Positions 28,874 to 40,015 of a stretch of 64,000 nucleotides of DNA are shown in pieces; the first letter of the stretch is position 1, and each line of letters begins with the position of its first letter. Both the position numbers and the translations under genes were made by a program. Location: positions 62,001 through 126,000 of the forward strand of contig NZ_RHHM01000007.1 of NCBI RefSeq assembly GCF_003846135.1, read 5' to 3'. The notes below the pieces were generated by a model. That model saw only the letters and a list, made by a program, of their open reading frames with translations. It ran no database searches and was not told the DNA's origin. Origin of the DNA: Erwinia psidii (GTDB taxonomy: Bacteria > Pseudomonadota > Gammaproteobacteria > Enterobacterales > Enterobacteriaceae).

Positions 28874-29860
28874 TCAGAACGGTTTAGTCTCAAGCGCGAC
28901 AATGCTATCCAGTAACGCTTCACTTGCCGAAACGGGCAACTGAGCCTCCACAGGCAGATACCACCAGTTCGCTGCCGCGAAGGCGCGGGCCTTCACCGCA
29001 TCTTTTTCCGTCATCAGCAGCACCTGATCTTCCGCTACCAGCGAAGCCAGCTGTATGTACGAGTAGTGCTGATGATCGGCAAACGGGACTTCCCTGATCG
29101 GAATCAGCCCCTGCTGACGCAGGGTGGAAAAAAAGCGGGGAGGATGCCCAATACCGGCCATTGCCACCACATTTTCCAGTGCGTTCAGCGTACAGATTTC
29201 ACCTGTTCTCAGGTTCACCGCATCACCCGGCACCAGACGCATCGGCAGTTCACCCGCCAGCGCTTCACCACCGTTGGTAATAATCGCATCCACGCTTTTA
29301 AGCCGGGAGGCCCGTTCACGCATCGGCCCTGCGGGTAGCCACCAGCCATTTCCAAAACGCCGCTGTCCATCCACCACCACAATCTCAAGATCCCGCGCCA
29401 AAGCATAATGTTGCAGACCATCGTCGGTGATAATTACATCAATTTCACCGCCAGCCAGCAACGCCTGCACGGCTTCTTTTCTGCGTGGAGAAACAGCCAC
29501 GGCAACACCGGTACGCTGATAAATCAGCACCGGTTCATCTCCGGCCTGAGCGGTGGTGGTACGGTCGTTTAACACCAGTGGATAACCTTCCGCCTTGCCG
29601 CCATAACCGCGCGAAACCACACCAGGGCGCAGACCACGCTGTTGCAACGCCTGAACCAGCCAGATTACCACCGGCGTTTTGCCATTGCCCCCCGCCGTGA
29701 GATTGCCCACCACCACCACCGGCACGGCCGCCCGCCAGGCCTTGCGCCAGCCCAGCAGGTAGCTGAAACGGATCAGAGTGGCAATCAGCCCGTACAGCCA
29801 ACTCAGTGGCAGCAACAGCAGATATAGCGCTGAGCGGCCGCTCCACACCCGGTCAATCAT
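28874..29860 (-). CDS. lpxK: tetraacyldisaccharide 4'-kinase
   Basis: 328 residues, same as E. coli. Inner-membrane-associated kinase adding the 4'-phosphate to the lipid A precursor. An N-terminal hydrophobic helix ([19 protein letters not shown]) anchors it. The P-loop is [12 protein letters not shown], and [14 protein letters not shown] and [12 protein letters not shown] are family blocks. The start MIDRVWSG matches E. coli and overlaps the msbA stop by 8 bp, so coupling is likely; a longer start inside msbA was rejected. Confidence 0.98.
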   Translation of the reverse strand: MIDRVWSGRSALYLLLLPLSWLYGLIATLIRFSYLLGWRKAWRAAVPVVVVGNLTAGGNGKTPVVIWLVQALQQRGLRPGVVSRGYGGKAEGYPLVLNDRTTTAQAGDEPVLIYQRTGVAVAVSPRRKEAVQALLAGGEIDVIITDDGLQHYALARDLEIVVVDGQRRFGNGWWLPAGPMRERASRLKSVDAIITNGGEALAGELPMRLVPGDAVNLRTGEICTLNALENVVAMAGIGHPPRFFSTLRQQGLIPIREVPFADHQHYSYIQLASLVAEDQVLLMTEKDAVKARAFAAANWWYLPVEAQLPVSASEALLDSIVALETKPF

Positions 29861-31604
29861 TGCCAAACTGCATTTTGTGCAGCTGAGCATAAGCACCCTT
29901 ATGCGCCAGCAGTTCAGCATGGCTACCGCGCTCAACGATATGGCCATCCTCTACCACCACAATCTCATCTGCTTTCTCAATGGTTGACAGGCGGTGAGCA
30001 ATGACCAGTGAGGTGCGATTCTTTTGCAGTTCATCCAGTGCCGCCTGGATTGCCCGTTCTGATTCCGTATCCAGCGCGGAGGTTGCCTCATCAAGGATCA
30101 GGATTGGACAGTCACGCAGCAATGCGCGCGCAATGGCAATGCGCTGGCGCTGGCCGCCGGAGAGCAGCACACCGTTCTCACCAATAACCGTGTCGAGGCC
30201 GTTATCCATCTTGTTGATAAAGTCCATCGCATGAGCCATTACGGCTGCTTTCTCAATATCTTCACGGCTGTAATGCTCAGCGCGTGCATAGGCGATATTA
30301 TTGGCAACGGTATCATTAAACAGATGGACATTTTGGGAGACCAGCGCAACCTGATTTCGCAGAGAGCGCAGAGTGTATTCCCGCAGATCGTGACCATCCA
30401 TCAGAATTTCGCCCTGCTGGATATCATAAAAACGGGTCATCAGGCTGGCGATGGTCGATTTACCGGAGCCGGAACGCCCCACCAACGCCACCGTTTTTCC
30501 TTCAGGAATGGACAGGTTGATATTTTTCAGCGCCGGAATGTCACGACCGGGATAGGTAAAAGTGACATTGCGAAACTCCACATCGCCTTTTGCACGGTCA
30601 ATGGTGCGACTGCCGCTGTCCGTTTCCTGCTCGCTGTCCAGAATGGAAAACAGCGTCTGACAGGCGGCCATGCCACGCTGAAATTGTGCATTAACGTTAG
30701 TCAGCGATTTCAGTGGGCGCATCAGAGCAATCATCGAGGAAAAAACAACCGTGATGGTACCGGCAGTCAACGTCTGCATTACCCCCGGAAAACTTGCTGC
30801 ATACAGGATAAAGGCGAGGGCCAGTGAGGCAATGATCTGAATAATCGGATCGGAAATCGATGAGGCAGAAACCAGTTTCATCCCCTGCTGGCGCATGTGG
30901 TTACTGACACGATCAAACCGCTCGCTTTCAATTTCCTGTCCACCAAATATCAGCACTTCTTTGTGACCTTTTAACATCTGCTCTGCACTGGTCGTTACCT
31001 GACCCATGGTGTTTTGCATATTTTTACTGATGTTACGAAAGCGTTTTGACACATAGCGTATGGCAAATGAGACAACGGGGGCCAGAACAATCAGGATTAT
31101 CGATAGCTGCCAACTGTAGTAAAACATCATGACAAACAGGCCGATAATTGAAGCGCCTTCACGCACCACGGTCACCAGCGCACTTGAAGAAGACGACGCA
31201 ACCTGTTCAGAATCATAGGTAATGCGCGAAAGCAACGTTCCGGTAGACTGCTGGTCAAAAAAGGCAACCGGCATTCCCATCATATGGCTGAACAGACGGC
31301 GACGCATCGACATCACCACATTGCCCGAAACCCACGAAATAAAGTAACTTGAAATATAGCTGGTTACTCCGCGTACCAGCATCAGACCAATAACCGCCAG
31401 CGGCATCCAGAGCAATACAGAAGGATCTGCTTTACCAAAGCCATCATCAAGCAACGGTTTAAGCAATGACATCATCAATACATCTCCCGCCGCGTTAATC
31501 ACCAGAGCCACGGAAGATACAAATATCCCTGTTTTGAATGGCTTGATCATCGGCCAGAGACGGCGGAATGTCTGCCAGGTGGAGAGATCTTTATCCAGAT
31601 GCAT
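29853..31604 (-). CDS. msbA: lipid A export ATP-binding/permease MsbA
   Basis: 583 residues (E. coli 582). Homodimeric ABC exporter that flips core-lipid A across the inner membrane. Six transmembrane helices occupy about residues 1-320. The ATPase domain has Walker A GRSGSGKS, signature LSGGQRQR, Walker [13 protein letters not shown] and the H-loop IAHRLST. Operon order comEC-msbA-lpxK as in E. coli, 34 bp after comEC. Confidence 0.98.
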   Translation of the reverse strand: MHLDKDLSTWQTFRRLWPMIKPFKTGIFVSSVALVINAAGDVLMMSLLKPLLDDGFGKADPSVLLWMPLAVIGLMLVRGVTSYISSYFISWVSGNVVMSMRRRLFSHMMGMPVAFFDQQSTGTLLSRITYDSEQVASSSSSALVTVVREGASIIGLFVMMFYYSWQLSIILIVLAPVVSFAIRYVSKRFRNISKNMQNTMGQVTTSAEQMLKGHKEVLIFGGQEIESERFDRVSNHMRQQGMKLVSASSISDPIIQIIASLALAFILYAASFPGVMQTLTAGTITVVFSSMIALMRPLKSLTNVNAQFQRGMAACQTLFSILDSEQETDSGSRTIDRAKGDVEFRNVTFTYPGRDIPALKNINLSIPEGKTVALVGRSGSGKSTIASLMTRFYDIQQGEILMDGHDLREYTLRSLRNQVALVSQNVHLFNDTVANNIAYARAEHYSREDIEKAAVMAHAMDFINKMDNGLDTVIGENGVLLSGGQRQRIAIARALLRDCPILILDEATSALDTESERAIQAALDELQKNRTSLVIAHRLSTIEKADEIVVVEDGHIVERGSHAELLAHKGAYAQLHKMQFGND

Positions 31605-31638
31605 TATTTAACCAGTTCAATTGAAATAGCCGCTCATT

Positions 31639-33897
31639 CTACCTGGAATAACGTGGTACGCCAAACCACTGATGATACCAACGGGGTAATATTTGCGCTC
31701 TCAACCCGGATACCTGCCAGTTTCTGGAGAAAAATTGTACGCTTATCTGTCCATCTTTGGCGGTATCTGACCAGCGATAGCGATAATCGGTGTAACGCTT
31801 GATAATGCGTTCTGCAGGCAGTTTCCAGGCGCTGTAGCGTGCGGCAGAAGCCAGGGCTACCTCTCCCGCCACGGCCCTCAACAGTGGCGGAGAAGATGAA
31901 GTCCTACTGCCATGATGAGGCACCTGCAGGACATCCGCTTTCAGACTGTGGCGATATCGACTGACCATTTTCAGCTCTGCGGGTGACTCGATATCCCCTG
32001 TCAGCAGTACCCGCCATTTTCCATCGCTTACCATGATAACGCAGGATTGATTGTTGCCAGATTGCATTTCGCCCCTGTCTGGCCACAGCACCTCAAAATG
32101 TAACGACTGCCATTGCCATTTTATGCCACTGTGGCAGGGCAAATGGCCGGCTCTGCCCGTTTCACTTCGTGACACCGCATGCGGAAACGCTTTCTGTAAG
32201 CTTTCCAGTCCGCCAGTGTGATCAAGATGATTGTGGCTGAGAATAATTTGCTCTACTTCAAGTCCCTGCCAGTTTAGCCAGGGCAAAATCTGTCCTGTTG
32301 CCGCATCCCCCCCTTCCCAACGATTACCCGTGTCATAGACCATCGCTTTACCATGACGGGAAATCACTACCGATAAACCATGTCCGATATCCAGCATGTC
32401 AACCCGCCATTCAGGTAGACGGACGGCAATACGCCAGCAAACACAGGCAATGCAAAGACTCAGAAGCGTGATGGGAGAACGACTCAACCATCCCAGACGC
32501 CACGTAAAAATCAGCATCAGGGTGAATGCGCTAAACCACAGGGCCGAATCACTTACCGGCAACCAACCCGCTGGCAACAAGGCCAGCGGGGTAAAAATCA
32601 ACATGAGGGTTTTGTCGGCCAGCCACCACAGCCACTGACTGACCGGTGTTAGCGCATGACACATCACGGCACAGAGGATCAGCGGAACGGTAACAAGGGT
32701 GACTGACGGTACTGCCCACAGATTGGCTATCAGCGCACTGACGCTGATACCATGAAAAATCTGCATTTGTAACGGCATCAGCAGCAGAAATATACCCAGT
32801 TGCAGATGAAGCAGCTGTAGTGGCAACCAACGCCTTTTTACCGCGAAACGTCCGGGAAGGGGAAACCAGTGATACCAGCACAGTAAGCCTGCCACTGCCA
32901 TGGCTGACAACCACAGACTGTCAGAGAGAATACTCAACGGATCAAAGAAGAGAATAGCCCCTATGCAAACACGCCATACCTGCCAATTGTTACAGCATCT
33001 ACCGCGTAGCCGCAGAGTACTCCAGACACTTAGCGCCAGCATCGCGCGCACTGACGGCGGGTTGCCGCCAGAAAGCCAGGTGTAAACCATTGCCACAATC
33101 AGGCTTAAAATGAGTGGAAAACGATAGCCAATCAAGTGAGCAGGAAATATCAGCTGGATACAGCGCGCCAGTAACCAGCCAAAGCTGGCCGCCAGGCTGA
33201 TGTGCATTCCTGAAATGGCCATCAGATGAGCCGTCCCGGTTTCCCTCAACAGCTGATTTATCTCAGGGCTGATATCGCCGCGTTCGCCAAATGCCAGTGC
33301 CGAAATAATCCCCTGCCAGGCAAGACTGTGATAGTAATTCTGGCTTTGGAGAATAATCCACTGACGCCAGCTACAGCCTTTTTTCAGTGGCTGTAAAGCC
33401 AGTATTTTACCGGTTAGTGGCACGCTGTTGGCTACAGCATATTTTTGGGAGTCAAACCCTCCCTCATTTAAGTTGGCGTGGACAGCTCTCAGCCGCAGTT
33501 TCATTTTCCAACGCTGACCAGCGCAAAATGACGGCGCGTTTTCTGGCAGGCTCACCATAGCATGGACAGGAGGGAATACCAGCTTCCCTGCTGCGCGAAT
33601 TATGCGCAATTTCATCCGCTTTGAGTGCATCCGTTCAATCTGTACGGTCACCTCCTGCGGTCGTGCAGTGAGGGCGGTGGTTTGTTTCAGTAAGCTCCTT
33701 GCGGGTGACACTGCCCAAACCAACAGCAGCAGTATAATGGCTGGCTCCCTCAGGCACCTGACACGGCTCAGGCCCAGAATGAATGCAACCGCCATCAGTA
33801 GCGGATCATATTTATCTCCGGGTAACCGTGGAAGTATGTTGAGAGGCAACGTCGCAATAATTATCCACATCGCCAGTCTGCTGAGACTGTAAGGCAT
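31639..33897 (-). CDS. comEC: ComEC/Rec2-family DNA uptake channel protein (YcaI)
   Basis: 752 residues from the chosen ATG (E. coli YcaI 754). Polytopic inner-membrane protein: an N-terminal OB-like soluble part, the competence core (GTAHLMAISGMHISLAA, LSGGNPPSVRAML) and a C-terminal metallo-beta-lactamase-like domain (SHNHLDHTGG, VPHHGSRTS). Family knowledge: the channel carries single-stranded DNA inwards in naturally competent bacteria; in enterics its use is uncertain. AGGAG at 8 nt supports ATG 33897 over a GTG at 33906 which overlaps that site. Confidence 0.94.
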   Translation of the reverse strand: MPYSLSRLAMWIIIATLPLNILPRLPGDKYDPLLMAVAFILGLSRVRCLREPAIILLLLVWAVSPARSLLKQTTALTARPQEVTVQIERMHSKRMKLRIIRAAGKLVFPPVHAMVSLPENAPSFCAGQRWKMKLRLRAVHANLNEGGFDSQKYAVANSVPLTGKILALQPLKKGCSWRQWIILQSQNYYHSLAWQGIISALAFGERGDISPEINQLLRETGTAHLMAISGMHISLAASFGWLLARCIQLIFPAHLIGYRFPLILSLIVAMVYTWLSGGNPPSVRAMLALSVWSTLRLRGRCCNNWQVWRVCIGAILFFDPLSILSDSLWLSAMAVAGLLCWYHWFPLPGRFAVKRRWLPLQLLHLQLGIFLLLMPLQMQIFHGISVSALIANLWAVPSVTLVTVPLILCAVMCHALTPVSQWLWWLADKTLMLIFTPLALLPAGWLPVSDSALWFSAFTLMLIFTWRLGWLSRSPITLLSLCIACVCWRIAVRLPEWRVDMLDIGHGLSVVISRHGKAMVYDTGNRWEGGDAATGQILPWLNWQGLEVEQIILSHNHLDHTGGLESLQKAFPHAVSRSETGRAGHLPCHSGIKWQWQSLHFEVLWPDRGEMQSGNNQSCVIMVSDGKWRVLLTGDIESPAELKMVSRYRHSLKADVLQVPHHGSRTSSSPPLLRAVAGEVALASAARYSAWKLPAERIIKRYTDYRYRWSDTAKDGQISVQFFSRNWQVSGLRAQILPRWYHQWFGVPRYSR

Positions 33898-34130
33898 GGC
33901 AGACACTCCTGTTTTCTGTCATACGAAGTGTGCGCTACTTGCCACGCCTGGGCAGCCAAAGAAACTTATAATCCAGAGCGATACCGCAGTAAAGTCACCG
34001 CACCGTGCACTACAGACCCATTTTTTTCGGGCAAGCTCCCGAAGTTCCGTTCTCTCCGGCACGCTTTGGACATAGCTGACAGAGGAAATTCAGGTCATGT
34101 GAAAGGAGAAAATTGCGGTTGCGCCAAAAA
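33898..34130. other. intergenic region between comEC and ihfB
   Basis: Together with the ihfB terminators (34131-34182) this makes a stretch of about 312 bp without a gene. I see no credible reading frame, operator or repeat in 33910-34120. The comEC promoter is presumably here, on the minus strand, but no clear hexamers were identified. Confidence 0.4.
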
Positions 34131-34154
34131 AAAACCCCACAGAAGTGGGGTTTT
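34131..34154 (-). terminator. ihfB intrinsic terminator
   Basis: AAAACCCCAC, loop AGAA, GTGGGGTTTT. On the minus strand it is followed by a run of nine T in total, an ideal terminator. Confidence 0.92.
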
Positions 34155-34161
34155 CGACACG

Positions 34162-34182
34162 ACGCTGGTTGATAACCAGCGT
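34162..34182 (-). terminator. second hairpin after ihfB
   Basis: ACGCTGGTT, loop GAT, AACCAGCGT: a perfect 9-bp stem just upstream of the terminator at 34131-34154 on the minus strand. It may protect the ihfB mRNA 3' end or assist termination. Confidence 0.6.
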
Positions 34183-34209
34183 GTCATTTAGCGCGCTAAT
34201 CCGAAAGCC

Positions 34210-34494
34210 TTAGCCGTAGATATTTGCGCGATCGCGTAGCTCTTTGCCCGGCTTGAAGTGAGGAACATACTTCCCTTCCAACTCCACTTTGTCACCCGTT
34301 TTTGGGTTACGGCCAGTGCGAGGCGCGCGATAGTGCAAAGAAAAACTGCCGAAACCCCGGATTTCAATGCGTTCGCCCTGCGCCAGTGTAGTGGCCATGT
34401 GCTCCAGCATTTCTTTAACCGCATCCTCAACGACTTTTGCCGGAATATGAGAGTGCTGGCCAGCAAGTCTTTCTATCAGTTCTGACTTGGTCAT
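34210..34494 (-). CDS. ihfB: integration host factor subunit beta
   Basis: 94 residues, same as E. coli IhfB. DNA-bending HU-family protein, heterodimer with IhfA, acting in recombination, replication and transcription. The beta-arm tip and signature [21 protein letters not shown] are intact. The start [10 protein letters not shown] has GGAGG 6 nt upstream; a longer reading from 34578 would run into the rpsA intergenic region and was rejected. Located 90 bp after rpsA as in E. coli, so cotranscription with rpsA is likely, and two hairpins follow. Confidence 0.98.
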   Translation of the reverse strand: MTKSELIERLAGQHSHIPAKVVEDAVKEMLEHMATTLAQGERIEIRGFGSFSLHYRAPRTGRNPKTGDKVELEGKYVPHFKPGKELRDRANIYG

Positions 34495-34584
34495 AAATCC
34501 TCCGGTTAATTCCATGAATGGAAAAGTTCTGACAGTAACGGCTATTTCAGGGCGACAGATGTTGTCACCCTGATGCAATCGCTA

Positions 34585-36258
34585 TTACTCGCCTTTAGCT
34601 GCTTTGAATGCTTCAGCCATAGCGTTAGAGAAATTACCTTCTTCCTGTTTAGCATTAACAGTGTTGATGGCTTCTTTCTCGTCTGCCTGGTCTTTAGCAC
34701 GTACAGACAGGCTGACAACGCGGTTTTTACGGTCAACACCGGTGAATTTGGCTTCAACATCGTCGCCAACATTCAGAACCAGCGTTGCGTCTTCTACGCG
34801 ATCAACAGAAGCTTCTGAAGCGCGCAGGTAACCCTCAACGCCGTCAGCAAGTTCAACTGTAGCACCTTTAGCGTCAACAGCAGTTACTTTACCGTTAACA
34901 ATAGCACCTTTCTTGTTCAGAGAGATGTAGTTGTTGAACGGATCTTCTGCCAGTTGCTTAACGCCAAGGGAGATACGCTCACGCTCTGCGTCAACCTGCA
35001 GAACCACGGCAGCGATTTCGTCGCCTTTCTTGTATTCACGAACGGCTTCTTCTCCGGTCGCGTTCCAGGAGATATCAGACAGGTGAACCAGACCGTCGAT
35101 GCCGCCGTCCAGGCCGATGAAGATACCAAAGTCAGTGATAGACTTGATTTTGCCTTCAACGCGGTCGCCCTTGTTGTGAGTTTCTGCGAACTGCTGCCAT
35201 GGGTTAGATTTGCACTGCTTCAGACCCAGAGAGATACGACGACGTTCTTCGTCGATATCCAGCACCATAACCTCAACAACATCGCCAACGTTAACCACTT
35301 TGGACGGATGAATGTTTTTGTTGGTCCAGTCCATTTCTGAAACGTGTACCAGACCTTCCACGCCTTCTTCGATTTCAACGAAGCAGCCGTAATCAGTCAG
35401 GTTAGTCACACGACCAGTCAGCCTGGTGCCTTCAGGATAACGCTTAGCGATAGCGACCCATGGATCTTCGCCCAGCTGTTTCAGTCCCAGAGATACACGG
35501 GTACGCTCGCGGTCGAACTTCAGCACTTTGACAGTGATTTCGTCGCCAACGTTGACAATCTCGCTTGGATGCTTAACGCGTTTCCATGCCATGTCAGTGA
35601 TGTGCAGCAGGCCGTCAACGCCGCCCAGATCAACGAATGCACCGTAGTCAGTAAGGTTCTTAACGATACCTTTGACTTCCATGCCTTCCTGCAGATTTTC
35701 CAGCAGCTGATCGCGCTCTGCGCTGTTTTCAGATTCGATAACCGCACGGCGTGATACCACCACGTTGTTACGCTTCTGATCCAGCTTGATTACTTTAAAT
35801 TCCAGCTCTTTGCCTTCAAGGTGCAGAGTATCGCGCACCGGACGCACATCAACCAGAGAACCTGGCAGGAACGCACGAATACCGTTCAGCTCAACAGTGA
35901 AGCCGCCCTTGACTTTGCCGTTGATAACACCGGTAACAGTTTCAGCCTCTTCGTAAGCTTTTTCCAGCGTGATCCAAGCTTCATGACGTTTAGCTTTCTC
36001 ACGGGACAGCAGAGTTTCACCGAAGCCGTCTTCTACTGCATCCAGCGCTACGTCAACTTCGTCGCCAACCTGGATTTCCAGTTCGCCAGCTGCGTTCTTG
36101 AACTGCTCTGCCGGGATTGCAGATTCAGATTTCAGACCTGCATCAACAAGAACGACGTCTTTGTCGATAGCGACAACAACACCACGAACAATGGAACCCG
36201 GACGGGTTTCGATTTCTTTCAGGGACTCTTCAAAGAGTTGAGCAAAAGATTCAGTCAT
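34585..36258 (-). CDS. rpsA: 30S ribosomal protein S1
   Basis: 557 residues, same as E. coli. RNA-binding protein with six S1 (OB) domains that brings mRNA to the 30S subunit. Repeats are visible by their recurring [23 protein letters not shown] type blocks at about 190, 275, 360 and 450. Almost identical to E. coli through the first 500 residues. The start [13 protein letters not shown] was chosen by homology; an in-frame ATG at 36342 is in the leader. Family knowledge: S1 represses its own translation through leader structure. Confidence 0.98.
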   Translation of the reverse strand: MTESFAQLFEESLKEIETRPGSIVRGVVVAIDKDVVLVDAGLKSESAIPAEQFKNAAGELEIQVGDEVDVALDAVEDGFGETLLSREKAKRHEAWITLEKAYEEAETVTGVINGKVKGGFTVELNGIRAFLPGSLVDVRPVRDTLHLEGKELEFKVIKLDQKRNNVVVSRRAVIESENSAERDQLLENLQEGMEVKGIVKNLTDYGAFVDLGGVDGLLHITDMAWKRVKHPSEIVNVGDEITVKVLKFDRERTRVSLGLKQLGEDPWVAIAKRYPEGTRLTGRVTNLTDYGCFVEIEEGVEGLVHVSEMDWTNKNIHPSKVVNVGDVVEVMVLDIDEERRRISLGLKQCKSNPWQQFAETHNKGDRVEGKIKSITDFGIFIGLDGGIDGLVHLSDISWNATGEEAVREYKKGDEIAAVVLQVDAERERISLGVKQLAEDPFNNYISLNKKGAIVNGKVTAVDAKGATVELADGVEGYLRASEASVDRVEDATLVLNVGDDVEAKFTGVDRKNRVVSLSVRAKDQADEKEAINTVNAKQEEGNFSNAMAEAFKAAKGE

Positions 36259-36370
36259 ATTGATAATCTTATGATTCTTCAATTTAACGTCCACCTGACA
36301 TCCTGCCGGGTGGGGTTGTTTCACATGCCCCATGACATCCATGTCACAGGGTTAAAAAAATCGGTATTTG
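36259..36370 (-). promoter_or_regulatory. rpsA mRNA leader with hairpins
   Basis: 112 bp between cmk and rpsA. TGACAT (36333-36338) and ATGTCA (36341-36346) form a tight stem, and CCACC/GGTGG blocks nearer the start can pair. There is no strong Shine-Dalgarno before the ATG, as in E. coli, where S1 recognises the folded leader. Assignment as an autoregulatory leader is by analogy. Confidence 0.45.
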
Positions 36371-37054
36371 CTATAACGCGCTAAGCTTTTTACGCGCATG
36401 ATCGAGCACAGTTTCAATAACTTGCTCAATAGTCATGCTGGTAGAATCCAGCACCAGCGCATTAGCAGCAGGACGTAGCGGCGCAATTGCACGATTACGA
36501 TCCCGCTCGTCACGTTCTTTTATCTCGGATAAAAGGCGATCAAAGTTAACACTAAAGCCTTTATCCTGCAACTGTAGCATACGCCGATGGGCACGCTCTT
36601 CCGGGCTGGCATCAAGGAAAATTTTCACCGGTGCATCCGGGAAAACGACGGTTCCCATATCCCGTCCGTCAGCAATCAGACCGGGTGCATCACGAAACGC
36701 TCTCTGACGACGCAGCAACGCTTCACGAACACGAGGAAATGCAGCCACTTTCGACGCGGTGTTGCTGACATCCTGAGTACGGATTTCACCCGATACATTT
36801 TCTCCTTCAAGGATCACTTCCATCTCACCATCAGTTGAGACAAATCGTACATCCAGGTGGGCTGCAATAGGTACCAGCGCCTCTTCTGAGGTGATATCAA
36901 CCTGATGGTGCAAGGCTGCCAGCGCCAGCACGCGGTAAATTGCGCCAGAGTCCAACAGATGCCATTGCAACGCCTCGGCTATCGCTTTGCATAAAGTCCC
37001 TTTGCCAGCACCGCTAGGACCATCAATAGTGATCACCGGGACTAAAGCCGTCAT
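36371..37054 (-). CDS. cmk: cytidylate kinase
   Basis: 227 residues, same as E. coli. Phosphorylates CMP and dCMP. The P-loop GPSGAGKGT is at 12-20, followed by [18 protein letters not shown], the CMP-binding segment, and [15 protein letters not shown]. The start [12 protein letters not shown] has AGGAG upstream at a normal distance; a longer in-frame start at 37132 lacks support. Lies between aroA and rpsA as in E. coli, 112 bp before rpsA. Confidence 0.98.
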   Translation of the reverse strand: MTALVPVITIDGPSGAGKGTLCKAIAEALQWHLLDSGAIYRVLALAALHHQVDITSEEALVPIAAHLDVRFVSTDGEMEVILEGENVSGEIRTQDVSNTASKVAAFPRVREALLRRQRAFRDAPGLIADGRDMGTVVFPDAPVKIFLDASPEERAHRRMLQLQDKGFSVNFDRLLSEIKERDERDRNRAIAPLRPAANALVLDSTSMTIEQVIETVLDHARKKLSAL

Positions 37055-37223
37055 GTCATTCTCCTGTCGGTGGGGTCTGATGAATCTGCTCAGACAAATA
37101 TCGGGGCACATTATACGCTGCAACAGCCCCAATCGTTACCCCTTAAGTGTCGGCACAGTTAAATTAATCGGCTTTTCCAGTCGGGGTGGGTGATTTTTGG
37201 CGGTGCATAATCTGAATGACAAA

Positions 37224-37244
37224 TCCACTGCATAACACGCAGTG
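37224..37244 (-). terminator. hairpin after aroA
   Basis: CCACTGC, loop ATAACAC, GCAGTGG, within the 200-bp aroA-cmk gap. The tails are only weakly T-rich (ATTTGTC on the minus strand), so it is a possible weak terminator. Confidence 0.45.
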
Positions 37245-37254
37245 GTTTGGCAGA

Positions 37255-38541
37255 TTAGGCGGGCTGACTGAGGCGAGCCAGCTGTTCGAAGTAATCAGGG
37301 AAAGTCTTTGCCGTACATTTTGGATCGAGGATCGTTACCGGCGTTGAGGAAAGCGCGACAAGTGAGAAACACATTGCCATACGGTGATCGTTGTAGGTGC
37401 CTATCTCGGCGTGCTGGAGGCTGTCCGGTGGGGTAATACGTATATAATCATGTCCTTCTTCGACTTCAGCACCCACCTTGCGCAGTTCTGTCGCCATCGC
37501 GGCCAGACGGTCAGTTTCCTTAACCCGCCAGTTGTAAATATTACGCATTACCGTGGTGCCTTCAGCAAAAAGCGCGACGGTAGCAATTGTCATTGCCGCA
37601 TCAGGAATATGATTCATATCCATATCGATGGCATAAAGCTCGCCACGCGTACAGGAAATATAGTCATCACCCCATTCTATGCGGGCTCCCATTTTTTCCA
37701 GTACGTCCGCAAAGCGAATATCTCCCTGCATACTGTTGCGTCCAATGCCCGTTACTTTAATCGTTCCGCCTCTGATCGCCGCTGCGGCGAGGAAATAAGA
37801 AGCAGAAGAAGCATCGCCCTCAACAAGGTACTCACCCGGTGCGATATACTGTTGATTAGCCGCAATATGGAATTCACGGTAATTGTCATTGTTTACCGCG
37901 ACACCGAAGGTTTTCATCATATTAAGGGTGATATCAATGTAGGGCTTCGAAACAAGATCGCCCTTAATCACAATTTTCGTCTCTTTATTGGCCAGCGGAG
38001 CCATCATCAGTAACGCGGTCAGAAACTGGCTGGATACGCTGCCCTCAACAGAAACCTCGCCGCCGCTAAAGCCGCCGCGAATACGCAGTGGCGGGTAACC
38101 CTGCTGCTCAAGATAATCCACCGTTGCCCCGCCCTGGCACAACGCATCAACAAGGTGCCCAATAGGGCGCTCTTTCATTCTTGGCTCACCCGTGAGGACA
38201 ATGTCATTATTTCCCAGGCATAGCGCAGCAGCGAGAGGACGCATTGCGGTTCCGGCATTACCCAAAAACAGTTCCAGTGCTTTATCCGTATGCAGCGCCC
38301 CCCCTCGCCCGATCACTTCGCATACCCTACGATCATCAGACAGCGTGTAATTAACACCCAACAGGTGAAGTGCATTGAGCATATGGCGAACATCATCGCT
38401 GTCGAGCAGATTTGTAAGGCGCGTGGTGCCTTTTGCCAGTGCAGCCAGCAGCAAGGCACGGTTAGAAACACTTTTGGAACCGGGCAAATTGATGGTGCCA
38501 TCTGTAAGTGCTATGGGTTGTAACGTGAGGGATTCCTGCAT
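37255..38541 (-). CDS. aroA: 3-phosphoshikimate 1-carboxyvinyltransferase (EPSP synthase)
   Basis: 428 residues (E. coli 427). Sixth step of the shikimate pathway, joining shikimate 3-phosphate and PEP in the cytosol. Two-lobed fold with [37 protein letters not shown] (PEP and glyphosate-binding loop) and [13 protein letters not shown]. This is the glyphosate-sensitive class I type: the G and P residues of the GNAGTAMRP loop are unchanged. A start at MQESLTLQP fits E. coli; an ATG three codons upstream (38550) lies closer to the GGAG. Downstream of serC in the known serC-aroA operon. Confidence 0.97.
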   Translation of the reverse strand: MQESLTLQPIALTDGTINLPGSKSVSNRALLLAALAKGTTRLTNLLDSDDVRHMLNALHLLGVNYTLSDDRRVCEVIGRGGALHTDKALELFLGNAGTAMRPLAAALCLGNNDIVLTGEPRMKERPIGHLVDALCQGGATVDYLEQQGYPPLRIRGGFSGGEVSVEGSVSSQFLTALLMMAPLANKETKIVIKGDLVSKPYIDITLNMMKTFGVAVNNDNYREFHIAANQQYIAPGEYLVEGDASSASYFLAAAAIRGGTIKVTGIGRNSMQGDIRFADVLEKMGARIEWGDDYISCTRGELYAIDMDMNHIPDAAMTIATVALFAEGTTVMRNIYNWRVKETDRLAAMATELRKVGAEVEEGHDYIRITPPDSLQHAEIGTYNDHRMAMCFSLVALSSTPVTILDPKCTAKTFPDYFEQLARLSQPA

Positions 38542-38570
38542 GTGGTACATTTTCTCCAAATATAATGCAA

Positions 38571-38598
38571 TGAAACCCCGCAACATCGCGAGGTTTCA
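38571..38598 (-). other. serC-aroA intercistronic hairpin
   Basis: TGAAACC and GGTTTCA close a longer imperfect stem (CCGC/GCGA inside) in the 82-bp serC-aroA gap. A partial terminator here would lower aroA expression relative to serC. No strong U-run follows, so read-through is expected. Confidence 0.5.
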
Positions 38599-38623
38599 GT
38601 TGTTTCCAGATTACGGCTTATTT

Positions 38624-39709
38624 TTAACCATGACGGCGTTCAAAGTCGACCATAAAATCGGTTAAAGCCTGAACACCTTCCAGTGGCATAGCATTGTAGA
38701 TGGAGGCACGCATGCCACCCACAACGCGATGGCCTTTAAGCGCATGCAAACCTGCAGCGAGGGATTCCTTGAGGAAAACGTTATCCAGTGCTGAGTCGAC
38801 CAGCTGGAAAGGCACATTCATCCGCGAACGGTTTGGACTGGCTACATCATTACGATAGAAATCGCTCTTATCAATGACACCATAGAGCAAGTCCGCTTTC
38901 GCCTGATTGCGTTGGTCCAGCGCCGTCACACCACCTTGCTGCTTAAGCCATTTAAACACCAGGCCAGAAAGGTACCATGCGAACGTCGGTGGGGTATTGA
39001 ACATCGAATCGTTATCACTGAGCACCTGGTAGTCAAGGATGGAAGGTAACGCTTTATGGGCATTACCCAGTAAATCCTCACGCACCACAACCAGTGTTAA
39101 ACCCGCCGGGCCAATGTTCTTCTGCGCCCCGGCATAAATTACGCCATAACGGTTAATATCAATCGGCTGGGAAAGTATTGTAGACGACAAATCAGCCACC
39201 ACAACTCTGTCACCGAAGTCAGGCTCTTCATGAATAGCGATACCGTCAATGGTTTCGTTCGGACAATAGTGAACATAGGCGGCATCATCAGAAAGTGCCC
39301 AGTCACTCATTGGGGTGATAGCCCGCAAACCATTGCACGTCGTTTTAGCATCAATAACGTTTGGCGTGCAGTACCTGGCTGCCTCTTTGATGGCGCTGTG
39401 CGCCCAGTATCCACCATCAACATAGTCTGCCGAAGTATGATTTCCCAGCAGGTTCATGGGAACGGCAGCAAATTGCGCACGGGCCCCTCCGTGGCAAAAT
39501 AATACTTTGTAATGCTGCGGAATATTTAGCAGATCGCGAAAATCTTTTTCGGCTTCTTCAGCAACCTGAATAAACTCTTTACTGCGGTGGCTGATCTCCA
39601 TTACCGATGTCCCCAGCCCCTGCCAGTTACAGAGTTCCTGTTCAGCACGTTGCAATACTTCCACCGGCAACATTGCCGGGCCAGAGCTAAAATTGAAAAC
39701 CTGACTCAT
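38624..39709 (-). CDS. serC: phosphoserine aminotransferase
   Basis: 361 residues (E. coli 362). PLP enzyme making phosphoserine in serine synthesis and 4-phosphohydroxythreonine for pyridoxal phosphate synthesis. The PLP lysine is K197 ([12 protein letters not shown]), with [11 protein letters not shown] at the N-terminus and [12 protein letters not shown] as cofactor-binding blocks. First gene of the serC-aroA unit, divergent from ycaO. Confidence 0.98.
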   Translation of the reverse strand: MSQVFNFSSGPAMLPVEVLQRAEQELCNWQGLGTSVMEISHRSKEFIQVAEEAEKDFRDLLNIPQHYKVLFCHGGARAQFAAVPMNLLGNHTSADYVDGGYWAHSAIKEAARYCTPNVIDAKTTCNGLRAITPMSDWALSDDAAYVHYCPNETIDGIAIHEEPDFGDRVVVADLSSTILSQPIDINRYGVIYAGAQKNIGPAGLTLVVVREDLLGNAHKALPSILDYQVLSDNDSMFNTPPTFAWYLSGLVFKWLKQQGGVTALDQRNQAKADLLYGVIDKSDFYRNDVASPNRSRMNVPFQLVDSALDNVFLKESLAAGLHALKGHRVVGGMRASIYNAMPLEGVQALTDFMVDFERRHG

Positions 39710-40015
39710 TTCCCCTCACCACTCTCAGATCAATCGATTTCGATTCTGCTGTCGGTTTTATCACTGCCATGCCAGGGCTGCAATGTTTAATCAGGTAAGC
39801 CGACCAGTTATGCGCGCCTTTGCACAACAGTTTGTAAACTGAGTTGTATTGAAAGCGATATGTTGTGAAGCAGCTTGATTGATGCCTGATTATCACTTCT
39901 CAGAAAGCAGGTGACATCGACAGAATAGCCACGATGAATTTTTTGCCGGATAGCGCATCACGCCTAAACCCCGTATCATGGCGCGTTTTCGGTACAACGC
40001 AAACAAGTGGGCACT
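39710..40015. promoter_or_regulatory. divergent serC/ycaO promoter region
   Basis: 306 bp with no credible gene. In E. coli ycaP lies at this place; there is no room for it here and I see no remnant. The region must hold both promoters. In E. coli serC is controlled by Lrp and CRP, but I could not identify a convincing site by eye. Confidence 0.4.

Noticed and set aside
35821-36384. 187-codon plus-strand frame opposite rpsA
   Set aside because: Shadow of the strongly conserved S1 coding sequence; the translation has no domain.
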